Source of the DNA: JANOYJ01 sp031373225
GTDB lineage: Bacteria > Pseudomonadota > Alphaproteobacteria > Rhizobiales > Rhizobiaceae
Reading direction: 5' to 3'
DNA: 9,313 bases
Assembly (NCBI GenBank): GCA_031373225.1
Contig: JANMMM010000210.1
Location: 1-9,313 of the forward strand
Shown: piece by piece, positions 1-6,930 of the stretch
Layout: each line of letters begins with the position of its first letter
Position numbering within the stretch: the stretch's first letter is position 1
Notes under the pieces: generated by a model
What the model saw: the letters and a program-made list of their open reading frames with translations, nothing else
Told to the model about the DNA's origin: nothing
Database searches by the model: none
Made by a program: the position numbers and the translations under genes

Positions 1-1086
1 GACAACAGTCAAAGAAAATGGATTGAGCAGCACCGGCACGCCTTCCTGACGAAGCAGTTTGGCCAACGCCTTTGCTCTGTAAGCACAACTCAACGCGTCG
101 GACGAATAGCCGTCATCGCCATGGCCCATGAACCGAGACCAGATGGCTAGAACCGCGTGGCCATTGCGCGAGCCCATCAGCGTTGTGTCGTTTGAGCGCA
201 GATAGGCGACGGCCGAGGCGATGCGGTCAACATGCTCCCTGCGCGCAATGAGTGCGCCGCATGGCATCGGCGTTCCGATCATTTTATGGCCGGAGGTGGA
301 GATGCTGTCGATGGCGTGGCGGAATGAGGGGCGGATGGCGTCAGGCGCTTCGGCGAGAAATGGAATGACCATGGCGTTCAGCGCCCCGTCTATGTGGACG
401 TAACGCTTTTCGCGGGAGATCCCGGCCTCATCCAGCTTTTCGATGATTGCGGCAATGTCGTCATGCGCGCCCTTCATGGTCGTCCCGCACGTCAGCGCGA
501 CGATGACTGGACGCCCATTCAGCGTGGAAAGCGCGGCGGAAAAGGCCCTCGGCTCAATTTCGCCCGCTTCATTGCAGGCCACCGAAACGGTTTCAATGCG
601 CTGAATGCGGGCGGCTTTGGGAATGGAATAATGCGCTTCGCCGCTGTGTATCAACACAGCATCCGGCAGCGCTTCGCGGCCAAGGTATATGCCCCACAAA
701 TTTCCCTCGGTGCCGCTCGCGCCGATCGATCCCCAGAAGTCAGACGGGTCGTCGCACTGCCAGAGCCGCATCAGCCAATTGACCGCCTCGCGCTCAAGCT
801 GACAGACTTCCGACCCATAGTGAGAACCCGCATAGGGATCGCCCAGATTGTTGATAAGGTAATTGCCGAGGCTTGCCGGGACGCCGGGATCAAAACTCAG
901 ATTGTAGGGGTAGCCCAGATGTGTCTCACGTGCCGCTCGCATCCGTTTCTCCGTGAGAGCGAATGTCGGGGCAAGATTTGGTGCAAATGGCAGGATGCGG
1001 GATGGAAACCCGAAGTCGATCTGGTTCGGCATCATGTGCGGCATCTCCGGCGCGGGTTGCACGACCACGGCTTCCTGAGAGCGCAT
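1..1086 (-). CDS. PLP-dependent decarboxylase, histidine/serine decarboxylase family (3' end cut by window edge)
   Basis: Group II PLP-dependent amino-acid decarboxylase; the family removes CO2 from histidine (giving histamine) or, in plant relatives, from serine (giving ethanolamine). The frame is open for 362 codons from the ATG at 1086 to base 1, so the C-terminus lies outside. Visible motifs: INNLGDP near residue 78, FWGSIGASGTEGN at 118-129, AHYS with the presumed ring-stacking His152, HIDGA with the cofactor-binding Asp233, STSGHKMIGTPMPCG with the presumed PLP lysine Lys268, and GSRNGH at 305-310. These match, in order, my recollection of Morganella-type histidine decarboxylase, which is about 378 residues, so roughly 40-50 residues are missing here. 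The first 45 or so residues are longer and not conserved. GAGG lies 9 bases before the ATG; Met15, Met18 or Met19 are alternative starts. The gene follows moaC on the same strand after 105 bases. The family is certain; the substrate (histidine, serine or other) is not. Confidence 0.88.
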   Translation of the reverse strand, partial: MRSQEAVVVQPAPEMPHMMPNQIDFGFPSRILPFAPNLAPTFALTEKRMRAARETHLGYPYNLSFDPGVPASLGNYLINNLGDPYAGSHYGSEVCQLEREAVNWLMRLWQCDDPSDFWGSIGASGTEGNLWGIYLGREALPDAVLIHSGEAHYSIPKAARIQRIETVSVACNEAGEIEPRAFSAALSTLNGRPVIVALTCGTTMKGAHDDIAAIIEKLDEAGISREKRYVHIDGALNAMVIPFLAEAPDAIRPSFRHAIDSISTSGHKMIGTPMPCGALIARREHVDRIASAVAYLRSNDTTLMGSRNGHAVLAIWSRFMGHGDDGYSSDALSCAYRAKALAKLLRQEGVPVLLNPFSLTVV

Positions 1087-1191
1087 GTTCGGCCGCCTCA
1101 GGCAGGTTTGGTCACTGCGCTCATCAGAACATTCCGAGCGAAACCGCGCATCACCCAAACGGATGAGCTTCGTCAGTTTTCGCCGAATTCG
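1087..1191. other. Spacer between moaC and the decarboxylase gene, with short repeats
   Basis: This 105-base gap is the largest spacer inside the minus-strand cluster. It holds a 7-base inverted repeat, GCTCATC at 1119-1125 and GATGAGC at 1162-1168, with a 36-base loop, and two copies of TTCGTCAG at 1169-1176 and 1188-1195, 19 bases apart; the second copy overlaps the moaC stop codon. I see no T-run that would make a standard terminator and no clear -35/-10 pair. Whether the decarboxylase is read through from moaC or has its own promoter cannot be decided from the sequence. Confidence 0.3.
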
Positions 1192-1668
1192 TCAGGCGCG
1201 CTGAAATGATCCAGACTTGCCGCCGGATTTTGTCATCAGCCTTATGTCCGAGATCACCATGCCCCGGTCCAGGGCTTTCGCCATGTCATAGATGGTGAGG
1301 CAGGCCGCGGTGACGGCGGTGAGCGCTTCCATCTCGACGCCTGTCTTGCCGGAAACCTTGACGGAGCCGGATACGCGAAGACCGGGAAGGCTGTCGTCGG
1401 CTTTAATGTCGACGCTGACTTTTGTGATCATCAGCGGATGGCACAGCGGAATCAGCTCATGCGTCTTTTTCGCCGCCATGATGCCGGCGATGCGGGCCAC
1501 TCCCAGGACATCGCCTTTCTTGGCGTTGCCGGACAGGATCATCGTCAAAGTCTCCGGCAACATGATGACGCAGCCTTCGGCGCAGGCCTCGCGCTCGGTA
1601 TCCGCTTTGCCGCCGACATCGACCATATGCACGGCGCCGGTCTTATCGATATGGGTCAGCTTGCTCAC
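1192..1668 (-). CDS. moaC: Cyclic pyranopterin monophosphate synthase MoaC
   Basis: MoaC acts with MoaA in the cytoplasm in the first step of molybdenum cofactor synthesis, converting the 3',8-cyclo-GTP product of MoaA to cyclic pyranopterin monophosphate. The 158-residue length fits the family (E. coli about 161). Nearly the whole protein is recognisable: LTHID at the N-terminus, IPLCHPLM at 73-80, SGKTGVEMEALTA at 106-118, TIYDMAKA and KSGGKSG near the end. The residues known as catalytic in E. coli are at the same numbers: Lys51, His77, Asp128 and Lys131. The start codon is GTG at 1668, overlapping the trpC stop in a GTGA arrangement. A strong Shine-Dalgarno GGAGG (1678-1682) sits 9 bases upstream inside trpC, which supports this start. 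No moaA, moaB, moaD, moaE or moeA is visible in the window. Confidence 0.97.
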   Translation of the reverse strand: MSKLTHIDKTGAVHMVDVGGKADTEREACAEGCVIMLPETLTMILSGNAKKGDVLGVARIAGIMAAKKTHELIPLCHPLMITKVSVDIKADDSLPGLRVSGSVKVSGKTGVEMEALTAVTAACLTIYDMAKALDRGMVISDIRLMTKSGGKSGSFQRA

Positions 1669-2468
1669 GCCGCCATGCCTCCGGTCAGGAGGGCGCGCGT
1701 GGCGGCGGACACATCATGCTGCCGCATCAGGCTTTCGCCGACGAGAAAGGTGTCTATGCCTGATTTTGCCAGCCGTGCGCAATCGTCATGGGTGAATATG
1801 CCGCTCTCGCCGACGAGGTGGCGGTCCGGAGGGATGAGTTTTGCCAGGTGTTCGGACGTGTCGAGGCTGACTTCAAAGGTGCGAAGACTGCGGTTGTTGA
1901 CGCCGATCAGGCGCGACTTCAGCTTCAGGGCGCGTTCCGTCTCATCCTCGTCATGCACCTCTATGAGAGCATCCATGCCTAGTTCAAAAGCGGTTTCCTC
2001 AAGTTCGGAGGCGAGCGTGTCGCTTACGCTTGCCATGATGATGAGGATGGCGTCCGCTCTCCAGGCGCGCGCTTCGTAAACTTGATAGGCGTCGAACAGA
2101 AAATCTTTGCGCAGCGCAGGCAGGGCGCATGCAGCCCGCGCTGCGGCGAGATATTCCGGCGCGCCTTGGAAAGAGGGAATGTCCGTCAGCACAGACAGGC
2201 AGGCCGCGCCGCCGCGCTCAAAGGCTTGGGCGAGCGAGTGCACATCGAAGTCGGCGCGGATCAGACCTTTGGACGGGCTGGCTTTCTTGATTTCGGCAAT
2301 GAGCGCGTATTCACCTGCGGTGCGCTTTGCCTCAAGCGCTTTGAGGAATCCTCGGGGCCTATCCTGGTCTTTAGCAATTGACTTAATCGCGACCAACGGA
2401 ATGCGGACTTTAGCCGCTGCGATTTCCTCACGCTTATAGGCTTCGATTTTACGTAAAATGTCAGCCAT
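1665..2468 (-). CDS. trpC: Indole-3-glycerol phosphate synthase TrpC
   Basis: TrpC is the cytoplasmic (beta/alpha)8-barrel enzyme that closes the indole ring, turning carboxyphenylamino-deoxyribulose 5-phosphate into indole-3-glycerol phosphate. The 267-residue protein is full length and single-domain, with no TrpF fusion. Active-site residues inferred by alignment to the well-studied Sulfolobus enzyme: Glu59 and Lys61 in AEIKKASPSKG, Lys121 in LRKDF, Glu170 in LIEVH, Asn191 and Arg193 in GVNNRSL, and Ser222 in GESGI; FLVGESLM at 241-248 is the terminal phosphate-binding stretch. I chose the ATG at 2468 because MADILRKI is the usual family beginning; the frame stays open to 2564, but that extra part lies inside trpD and does not look like TrpC. 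The gene overlaps trpD by 8 bases (ATGGCTGA) and moaC by 4. There is no strong ribosome site before the ATG, which suggests translational coupling to trpD. Confidence 0.97.
   Translation of the reverse strand: MADILRKIEAYKREEIAAAKVRIPLVAIKSIAKDQDRPRGFLKALEAKRTAGEYALIAEIKKASPSKGLIRADFDVHSLAQAFERGGAACLSVLTDIPSFQGAPEYLAAARAACALPALRKDFLFDAYQVYEARAWRADAILIIMASVSDTLASELEETAFELGMDALIEVHDEDETERALKLKSRLIGVNNRSLRTFEVSLDTSEHLAKLIPPDRHLVGESGIFTHDDCARLAKSGIDTFLVGESLMRQHDVSAATRALLTGGMAA
1678..1682 (-). promoter_or_regulatory. Strong ribosome binding site deciding the moaC GTG start
   Basis: On the minus strand GGAGG lies inside the last codons of trpC, 9 bases before the GTG of moaC. It is the best Shine-Dalgarno match in this operon and supports the GTG at 1668 rather than a later start. 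It also means moaC can be initiated independently, not only by ribosomes finishing trpC. Confidence 0.7.
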
Positions 2469-3471
2469 TGGACACGGCGACCAATTTTTCCAGCGCAGCT
2501 TTGGCTGCGCCAGAATGAATTGAATGCTCAGCCATGGCCACGCCGTCTCTGAGATTGGCGACACGTCCCGCGATAATCAGCGCGGCGGCGGCGTTGAACT
2601 TGGTGATGTCAGCATAGGCGCTGGGCACGCCCGCGAGAACGGCGCGCAGGGCGGCGGCGTTGTCTTGCGGTCCGCCGCCTTTCAGCGCCTGCGGGTCGCA
2701 TCGCGAAAGCCCGGCCTCTTCTGGAGAAATTTCAAAAGTAGTCACGGCGCCGTTTTTCAGCGCGGCAACCTTTGTTGTTCCCGTCAAGGTAATTTCATCC
2801 AGACCATCGCCATGCACGACCCAGACGCTGGTGGAGCCAAGCTCTTTCAAGACATGCGCCAGCGGTTCGACCCAATGGGGAGAATAGACGCCGAGGAGCT
2901 GGCTCTTGACGCCCGCCGGATTGGAGAGCGGTCCCATAAGATTGAAAATTGTGGGGGTGCCGAGTTCGACGCGGTAAGGGCCGACATGCTTCATCGCCGG
3001 GTGATGTCCCTGCGCGAACATGAAGCCGATACCGGCCTCTTCGATGCAGCGGGATATGATTTCCGGAGAAGCCTCCAGCTTAATGCCAAGCGCCGCCTGC
3101 GTGTCCGCAGTGCCTGATTTGGACGACATGCCGCGGTTGCCGTGCTTGGCGATTTTGACGCCGCAGCCGGCGACGACAAAGGCCGTTGCTGTCGATACAT
3201 TGTAAGAGCCGGATCCATCGCCGCCAGTGCCGACAATGTCCATGGCTCCCTCGGGCGCTGCGACCGGGATGACTTTGCTGCGCAGTGAGGCGACAGCGCC
3301 GGATATTTCGTCAACGGTTTCACCCCGGACGCGCAAAGCCATGAGGAAAGCGCCGATCTGAGCGGGCGTGGCCCCGCCGGTCAGCATTGTGTCAAAAGCG
3401 TCCTGCGCCTCGGCTTTGGACAGCGTGCCGCCGATTGCGACTTTTTGAACAAAGGATTTGAATTCAACCAT
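2461..3471 (-). CDS. trpD: Anthranilate phosphoribosyltransferase TrpD
   Basis: TrpD transfers the phosphoribosyl group of PRPP to anthranilate, the second committed step of tryptophan synthesis, in the cytoplasm. The 336 residues match the usual length of the stand-alone enzyme, without a fused TrpG glutaminase domain. Motifs in order: an N-terminal helical part; GTGGDG at 81-86 (PRPP binding); NVST at 91-94; KHGNRG at 109-114; HHPAMKHVGPYR ending at the anthranilate-contacting Arg167; GTPTIFNLMGPLSNPA at 171-186; and the metal-binding pair Asp225-Glu226 in GDGLDEI. The ATG at 3471 begins 2 bases after the stop of the upstream ppiD-like gene and no clear Shine-Dalgarno is seen, so translation is probably coupled. 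The overlap with trpC is 8 bases. trpE and trpG are not next to it, so anthranilate synthase must be encoded elsewhere. Confidence 0.97.
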   Translation of the reverse strand: MVEFKSFVQKVAIGGTLSKAEAQDAFDTMLTGGATPAQIGAFLMALRVRGETVDEISGAVASLRSKVIPVAAPEGAMDIVGTGGDGSGSYNVSTATAFVVAGCGVKIAKHGNRGMSSKSGTADTQAALGIKLEASPEIISRCIEEAGIGFMFAQGHHPAMKHVGPYRVELGTPTIFNLMGPLSNPAGVKSQLLGVYSPHWVEPLAHVLKELGSTSVWVVHGDGLDEITLTGTTKVAALKNGAVTTFEISPEEAGLSRCDPQALKGGGPQDNAAALRAVLAGVPSAYADITKFNAAAALIIAGRVANLRDGVAMAEHSIHSGAAKAALEKLVAVSNG

Positions 3472-3473
3472 GA

Positions 3474-5363
3474 TCAGTTCGCCAGCGCGCGTTCGATCAG
3501 CGCCTGATTGACCGTCACAGGAAATTCTCCCTGCAGTCGCGACACGAGCTGGTCGAGCAGATCGTCAGAAACGGCCGAATTCGCGCGCGTTTTCAGATCG
3601 TCGGCAATTGCCGCAGGGGATTTATCGGTTGGCTCATAGGTCTCCGCGACTTTCATAACATATTGTGTCTCACCGGAGCCGCCGGCCGAGACCGCGATAT
3701 GGCCCTTGCCGCCGCCAAACGCCGCTTCCACCGTGGCAGCGTCAAGATCCGCGTCATCGGTGTCGCGTTTCAATCCGCGTTTGGTCGCTTTCTCCAGCTT
3801 CAGCGCCGCCGCAAGTTCGTCAAGGGACTTGCCGTCCTTTGCCTGCTTGGCCGTGTCCGCCGCTTTAGCGGCCAAAAGCTCCGCGCCTTTGGCGGTTTTC
3901 CAATCGGCGGTCAGCTTTGCTTTAATCTCTTTGACCGGCCGTTCGCGCTCGGCGGTTACGCTGACGACCTCATACCAGAGAAACCCGTTTGATCCGAGGT
4001 TGAGCGGCGTGTTTTCAATTGCGGGTTCTGTGGCGAAAAGGGCGGGCAGCAGTTCGGCGCTCTCAGGCAGTCCTTCAACCTTTGCGCCATCCGGCTTCAA
4101 CCCGGCAATGTCGACCGCTTCCACTATGACCATCTTCAACTTCGCTTCCTTTGCCGCAGCCTCCATATTGTCGCCGCCGCCGCGCGCGTCCTCATAGGCA
4201 TCGTGCGATTCAAGCAGCACTTCATTGGCCTCGTTGACAGCAATATCTTTGCGGATTTGCTCCTTGACTGAGTCGAACGATTGGACGCTTTCGGGCGTGA
4301 TGGCCGAGACCCGGATCAGCACCGGGCCAAACGCGCCGTCAATCACGTCGCTGACGGCGCCTGCCGCAAGCTGAAAAGCGGCGTCGGCGACCTTGGCGTC
4401 CGGAAGGTCCTTCTTCTGCAGATCGCCGAGCGAAACGTCAGCCGGCGACTTTTTTTCCGCAGTCACGATTTCGTCAAATGTCGCACCCGAGGCGAGTTTG
4501 GCTTTGGCGGCGAGCGCCGCGTCCCTTGTGGCGAACACAAGCTGGTCGATCCTGCGCGTTTCATTTTTGGTATAGCGCGCAATGTTTTTGTCATAGTCGG
4601 CTTTGACTGTGGCATCGTCCACCGCAGCGGAGTTCGCGATCCCTTCCGGGGTCAGGGAGACGAAACTGAACTTGCGGTATTCCGGCGCCTTGTAGGATTG
4701 TTTCCGTTCGTCATAAAAAGTCTTCAGTTCCGCCTCAGTTGGCTCCGGCAGCGGCTGAACAATGCTGACGGGCAGGGCGATGTAATCGACATCACGGCTT
4801 TCGCCGCTGTGAATGACGAGTGCAGAAAGGTAGGCGTCTGGCGCATTAACGCCGTCGGTCACCGATTCCACGACCTGCTGGCGGATTGCTATCTGCCCGC
4901 GGCTCTTCAGATAATCCTCCGAGCGCATGCCCGCATTGCGCAATACGCCGTCAAACGCCGAGCGGGAGAAAGCGCCTGACGCATCCTTGAATGCGGGATC
5001 TTCGGCGGTGAGATTGGCGAGGCGCTCTCTTGACAGACCAAGCTTCATCTTGCGGGACTGCTCATCCAGCACAATTCCTGCCGTAAGCTGCGCCATGACC
5101 TGCCCGTCAATGCCAATGCCTTTGGCTTGCTCGCGGGTGAGGCGCTGGTTCAGCTGCTGCTGATAAATCTGCAGCTGGCGGTTATAGGCGAGGCGGTACT
5201 CGATTGGCGAGACACTGCTGTCGCCGGAGCTGATTGCGCTGTTGCCGGTGAATCCCTGGCGGAACACATCGCCGACGCCCCAGGCTACAAAGCTGATGGC
5301 GAGCATGCCGAGCAGGAGTTTGGCGAGCCAGCTTTGAGCGGCGTTACGAAGCGAGTCTAACAT
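3474..5363 (-). CDS. ppiD: PpiD/SurA-type periplasmic peptidyl-prolyl cis-trans isomerase
   Basis: Membrane-anchored chaperone of the PpiD type, which in other bacteria sits near the Sec translocon and helps fold newly exported envelope proteins. The 629-residue length fits the family (E. coli PpiD about 623). Layout: MLDSLRNAAQSW start; one hydrophobic anchor at about 13-31 with WGVGDVF just after it; a SurA_N-like helical segment at about 50-200; a parvulin-type domain at about 268-358 (QLVF, ATFDEI, LGDLQKKDLPDAKVADAAF, GPVLIRV); then a long C-terminal part ending QALIERALAN. The parvulin part is divergent, so it may be a chaperone with little isomerase activity, as known for some PpiD proteins. 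It is the first gene of the minus-strand operon, 2 bases before trpD. The ATG at 5363 is supported by the typical N-terminus; no strong Shine-Dalgarno is visible. The symbol is by family, not proven orthology. Confidence 0.9.
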   Translation of the reverse strand: MLDSLRNAAQSWLAKLLLGMLAISFVAWGVGDVFRQGFTGNSAISSGDSSVSPIEYRLAYNRQLQIYQQQLNQRLTREQAKGIGIDGQVMAQLTAGIVLDEQSRKMKLGLSRERLANLTAEDPAFKDASGAFSRSAFDGVLRNAGMRSEDYLKSRGQIAIRQQVVESVTDGVNAPDAYLSALVIHSGESRDVDYIALPVSIVQPLPEPTEAELKTFYDERKQSYKAPEYRKFSFVSLTPEGIANSAAVDDATVKADYDKNIARYTKNETRRIDQLVFATRDAALAAKAKLASGATFDEIVTAEKKSPADVSLGDLQKKDLPDAKVADAAFQLAAGAVSDVIDGAFGPVLIRVSAITPESVQSFDSVKEQIRKDIAVNEANEVLLESHDAYEDARGGGDNMEAAAKEAKLKMVIVEAVDIAGLKPDGAKVEGLPESAELLPALFATEPAIENTPLNLGSNGFLWYEVVSVTAERERPVKEIKAKLTADWKTAKGAELLAAKAADTAKQAKDGKSLDELAAALKLEKATKRGLKRDTDDADLDAATVEAAFGGGKGHIAVSAGGSGETQYVMKVAETYEPTDKSPAAIADDLKTRANSAVSDDLLDQLVSRLQGEFPVTVNQALIERALAN

Positions 5364-5396
5364 TCAAGTGTTATCCAGTGTGAAGGCAAGTTGATG

Positions 5397-5416
5397 CATG
5401 CCGTCTTTTAGGCATG
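5397..5416. repeat. Inverted repeat (6-8-6) in the ppiD/tpiA divergent promoter region
   Basis: CATGCC at 5397-5402 and GGCATG at 5411-5416 are perfect reverse complements separated by 8 bases. The repeat lies 34 bases before the ppiD start and about 100 before tpiA, in the only gap shared by the two divergent transcripts. It could be an operator for a dimeric regulator acting on either gene. Six-base arms can arise by chance, so this is weak evidence alone. Confidence 0.3.
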
Positions 5417-5457
5417 GGAATGGGCGCTAGCAAGGCGAAACCTTTGCGTTCGGCGGA

Positions 5458-5486
5458 TTGCCAAATCGTTTGAATTTGCTACGAAC
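5458..5486 (+). promoter_or_regulatory. Candidate housekeeping sigma promoter for tpiA
   Basis: TTGCCAA at 5458-5464 is followed after 13 bases by GCTACGAAC at 5478-5486. This resembles the Caulobacter housekeeping consensus as I recall it (TTGACGS, 10-14 bases, GCTANAWC), with a mismatch in the -35 and two in the -10. It lies about 32 bases before the tpiA ATG, a sensible distance. I saw no better candidate in the 154-base gap. A promoter for ppiD on the other strand must also lie in this gap, but I could not place it. Confidence 0.35.
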
Positions 5487-5517
5487 CGGTTTTGATTTCC
5501 AAACTCAGGGACAGATT

Positions 5518-6282
5518 ATGACAATTGGCATCAAACCGCTCGTGGCGGGCAACTGGAAAATGAACGGGCTTTCTGAGCAGCTGAGCGAGCTGAGGCAGAT
5601 GCGGGCAGGGTTCATGTCCGGGATCGATGCTGATTGCGACGGGCTGATCTGTGTGCCTGCCACACTGGTCATGCGCGCGGCCGATATCGTGTCCAACAGC
5701 CCGATGCATGTCGGCGGGCAGGATTGCCATTCGAAAGATTCAGGCGCCCATACAGGGGACGTTTCCGCCGCGATGCTGAAGGACGCGCACGCGACGCATG
5801 TGATTGTTGGTCATTCCGAACGGCGCACCGATCATAAAGAAAGCGACGCGACTGTGAACGCAAAGGCTCAGGCGGCTTGGCGGGCAGGTCTGGTGGCAAT
5901 CGTCTGCATTGGCGAAACCGAAAATGAGCGCCGCACCGGTGTGACAAATGATGTTCTTTCGCGGCAGCTGAAAGGTTCGGTGCCGCAGGGCGCGAGCGAG
6001 AAGAACACAGTCATTGCCTACGAGCCCGTCTGGGCGATTGGCACCGGCCTGACACCGACAATTGCGGATGTTGAGGACGCCCATGCGCATATCAGGGCAG
6101 AGCTTGGTCCGATTACAGGACCTGCGGCTGCAAAAATGCGCATTCTGTATGGCGGTTCGGTGAAACCTTCCAATGCCAAAGAGTTGCTGTCGATTGACAA
6201 TGTCGATGGTGCGCTTGTGGGCGGGGCCAGCTTGAAGTCCGCTGATTTCCTCGGAATTTGCGACGCATACCGCAGTATCTGA
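5518..6282 (+). CDS. tpiA: Triosephosphate isomerase TpiA
   Basis: TpiA interconverts dihydroxyacetone phosphate and glyceraldehyde 3-phosphate in glycolysis and gluconeogenesis; it is a cytoplasmic (beta/alpha)8-barrel dimer. The 254-residue length is typical. All catalytic residues are present: Asn12 and Lys14 in AGNWKMNG, electrophile His99 in VGHSERR, and base Glu169 in AYEPVWAIGTG, which runs into the phosphate-gripping loop 6 at about 170-181. Phosphate-binding YGGSV (211-215) and GGASL (235-239) follow. The ATG at 5518 is chosen because MTIGIKPLVAGNWKMNG fits the family start and AGGGA (5507-5511) lies 6 bases upstream; the frame is open to an earlier ATG at 5458, but those 20 residues are not TpiA-like and overlap the candidate promoter. 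It is divergent from ppiD and followed by secG on the same strand. Confidence 0.98.
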   Translation: MTIGIKPLVAGNWKMNGLSEQLSELRQMRAGFMSGIDADCDGLICVPATLVMRAADIVSNSPMHVGGQDCHSKDSGAHTGDVSAAMLKDAHATHVIVGHSERRTDHKESDATVNAKAQAAWRAGLVAIVCIGETENERRTGVTNDVLSRQLKGSVPQGASEKNTVIAYEPVWAIGTGLTPTIADVEDAHAHIRAELGPITGPAAAKMRILYGGSVKPSNAKELLSIDNVDGALVGGASLKSADFLGICDAYRSI

Positions 6283-6307
6283 GGCATAGGCCCTTGCACT
6301 GTTGGCT

Positions 6308-6343
6308 GGCCGCCGCCATTTCACCACGGGTCGGCGGTCGGCC
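6308..6343 (+). terminator. GC-rich hairpin after tpiA, possible terminator
   Basis: GGCCGCCGCC at 6308-6317 pairs with GGCGGTCGGCC at 6333-6343, giving a 10-base-pair stem with one bulged T (6338) and a 15-base loop. It begins 25 bases after the tpiA stop. Only TT then CCC follows, so the usual T-run is missing. It may work as an imperfect terminator or as a 3' stabilising structure. The rest of the gap to secG, about 90 bases, shows no clear promoter. Confidence 0.4.
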
Positions 6344-6435
6344 TTCCCATGCGCGGTGATCGCGTGTAAAGGGGCCGGGAATCTGGCGCGCAGGACTAAT
6401 TTCCCGCGTTAACATCGAAGAAATCGGAACTGTTC

Positions 6436-6930
6436 ATGCAAACCGTGCTTATTGTGATCCACCTGATGGTCGTGCTCGCGCTTGTCGGCGTCGTGCTCTT
6501 GCAGCGCTCTGAAGGCGGCGGGCTTGGGATCGGCGGCGGTTCCGGTTTCATGACGGCGCGCGGTGCGGCAAATGCGCTGACGCGCTCTACCTCAATCCTG
6601 GGCGCGGCGTTTTTTGCAACTTCTTTGCTCCTGTCGATTCTGGCGGCCTATGGTGATAAGCCAACCGATATTCTGGATCAGGTTCCGGCGACCCAATCCG
6701 GCGGCGAAGGAGGCGTGCTCAAGCAGCTGGGGGGCAAAGACATTCCGGCTCCCGCCGTTGAGGTTCCGGCTGTTCCCGCCGCTGAAACGCCTGTTGCCCC
6801 GGCGCCAGCCGCCGCAGATCCGGCAGCTGAAGTGCCAGCACCTGCGGCATCAGGCGCGAAGCTGCCGCTGACCCCGGAAGCGCCGGCGTCTTCCACTGAG
6901 CCTAAACCAGCAACGCCGCCGGCCAACTGA
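6436..6930 (+). CDS. secG: Protein translocase subunit SecG with Ala/Pro-rich tail
   Basis: SecG is the small inner-membrane subunit that supports protein export through SecYEG. Residues 1-72 form the recognisable core: a first membrane helix at about 3-22 (QTVLIVIHLMVVLALVGVV), the conserved loop LLQRSEGGGLGIGGGSGF at 21-38, RGAANALTRST, and a second helix at about 53-71. Residues from about 85 to 164 are a low-complexity tail rich in Ala, Pro and Glu, with repeated PA, VP and AP pairs; it is longer than the short tail of many SecG proteins and is probably disordered. The ATG at 6436 gives the usual MQTVLIVIH start; the upstream CGGAA is only a weak ribosome site. It lies 153 bases after tpiA. 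pyrG, the common next gene in related genomes, is not here. Confidence 0.93.
   Translation: MQTVLIVIHLMVVLALVGVVLLQRSEGGGLGIGGGSGFMTARGAANALTRSTSILGAAFFATSLLLSILAAYGDKPTDILDQVPATQSGGEGGVLKQLGGKDIPAPAVEVPAVPAAETPVAPAPAAADPAAEVPAPAASGAKLPLTPEAPASSTEPKPATPPAN

Noticed and set aside
1088..1116. Short plausible leader peptide (ATGAGC... ending TGA, translating to MSAVTKPA) before the decarboxylase
   Set aside because: It has no run of histidine or other regulatory codons and no clear ribosome site, so there is no reason to call it a leader gene.
394..1209. A 271-codon open frame on the plus strand opposite the decarboxylase
   Set aside because: It lies antisense to a gene with a full set of family motifs, and its translation resembles no known protein. 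Long antisense frames are common in GC-rich DNA.
2469..2564. Upstream extension of trpC to an ATG at 2564
   Set aside because: The extra 32 residues overlap trpD coding sequence and do not match the family; MADILRKI at 2468 is the normal start.
4281..4979. A 232-codon open frame on the plus strand inside ppiD
   Set aside because: It is fully antisense to the PpiD-like gene, whose frame is continuous and recognisable; the antisense translation has no recognisable domain.
5740..6327. A 195-codon open frame on the minus strand opposite tpiA
   Set aside because: TpiA is complete, with all its catalytic residues, on the plus strand, so this frame is a shadow.
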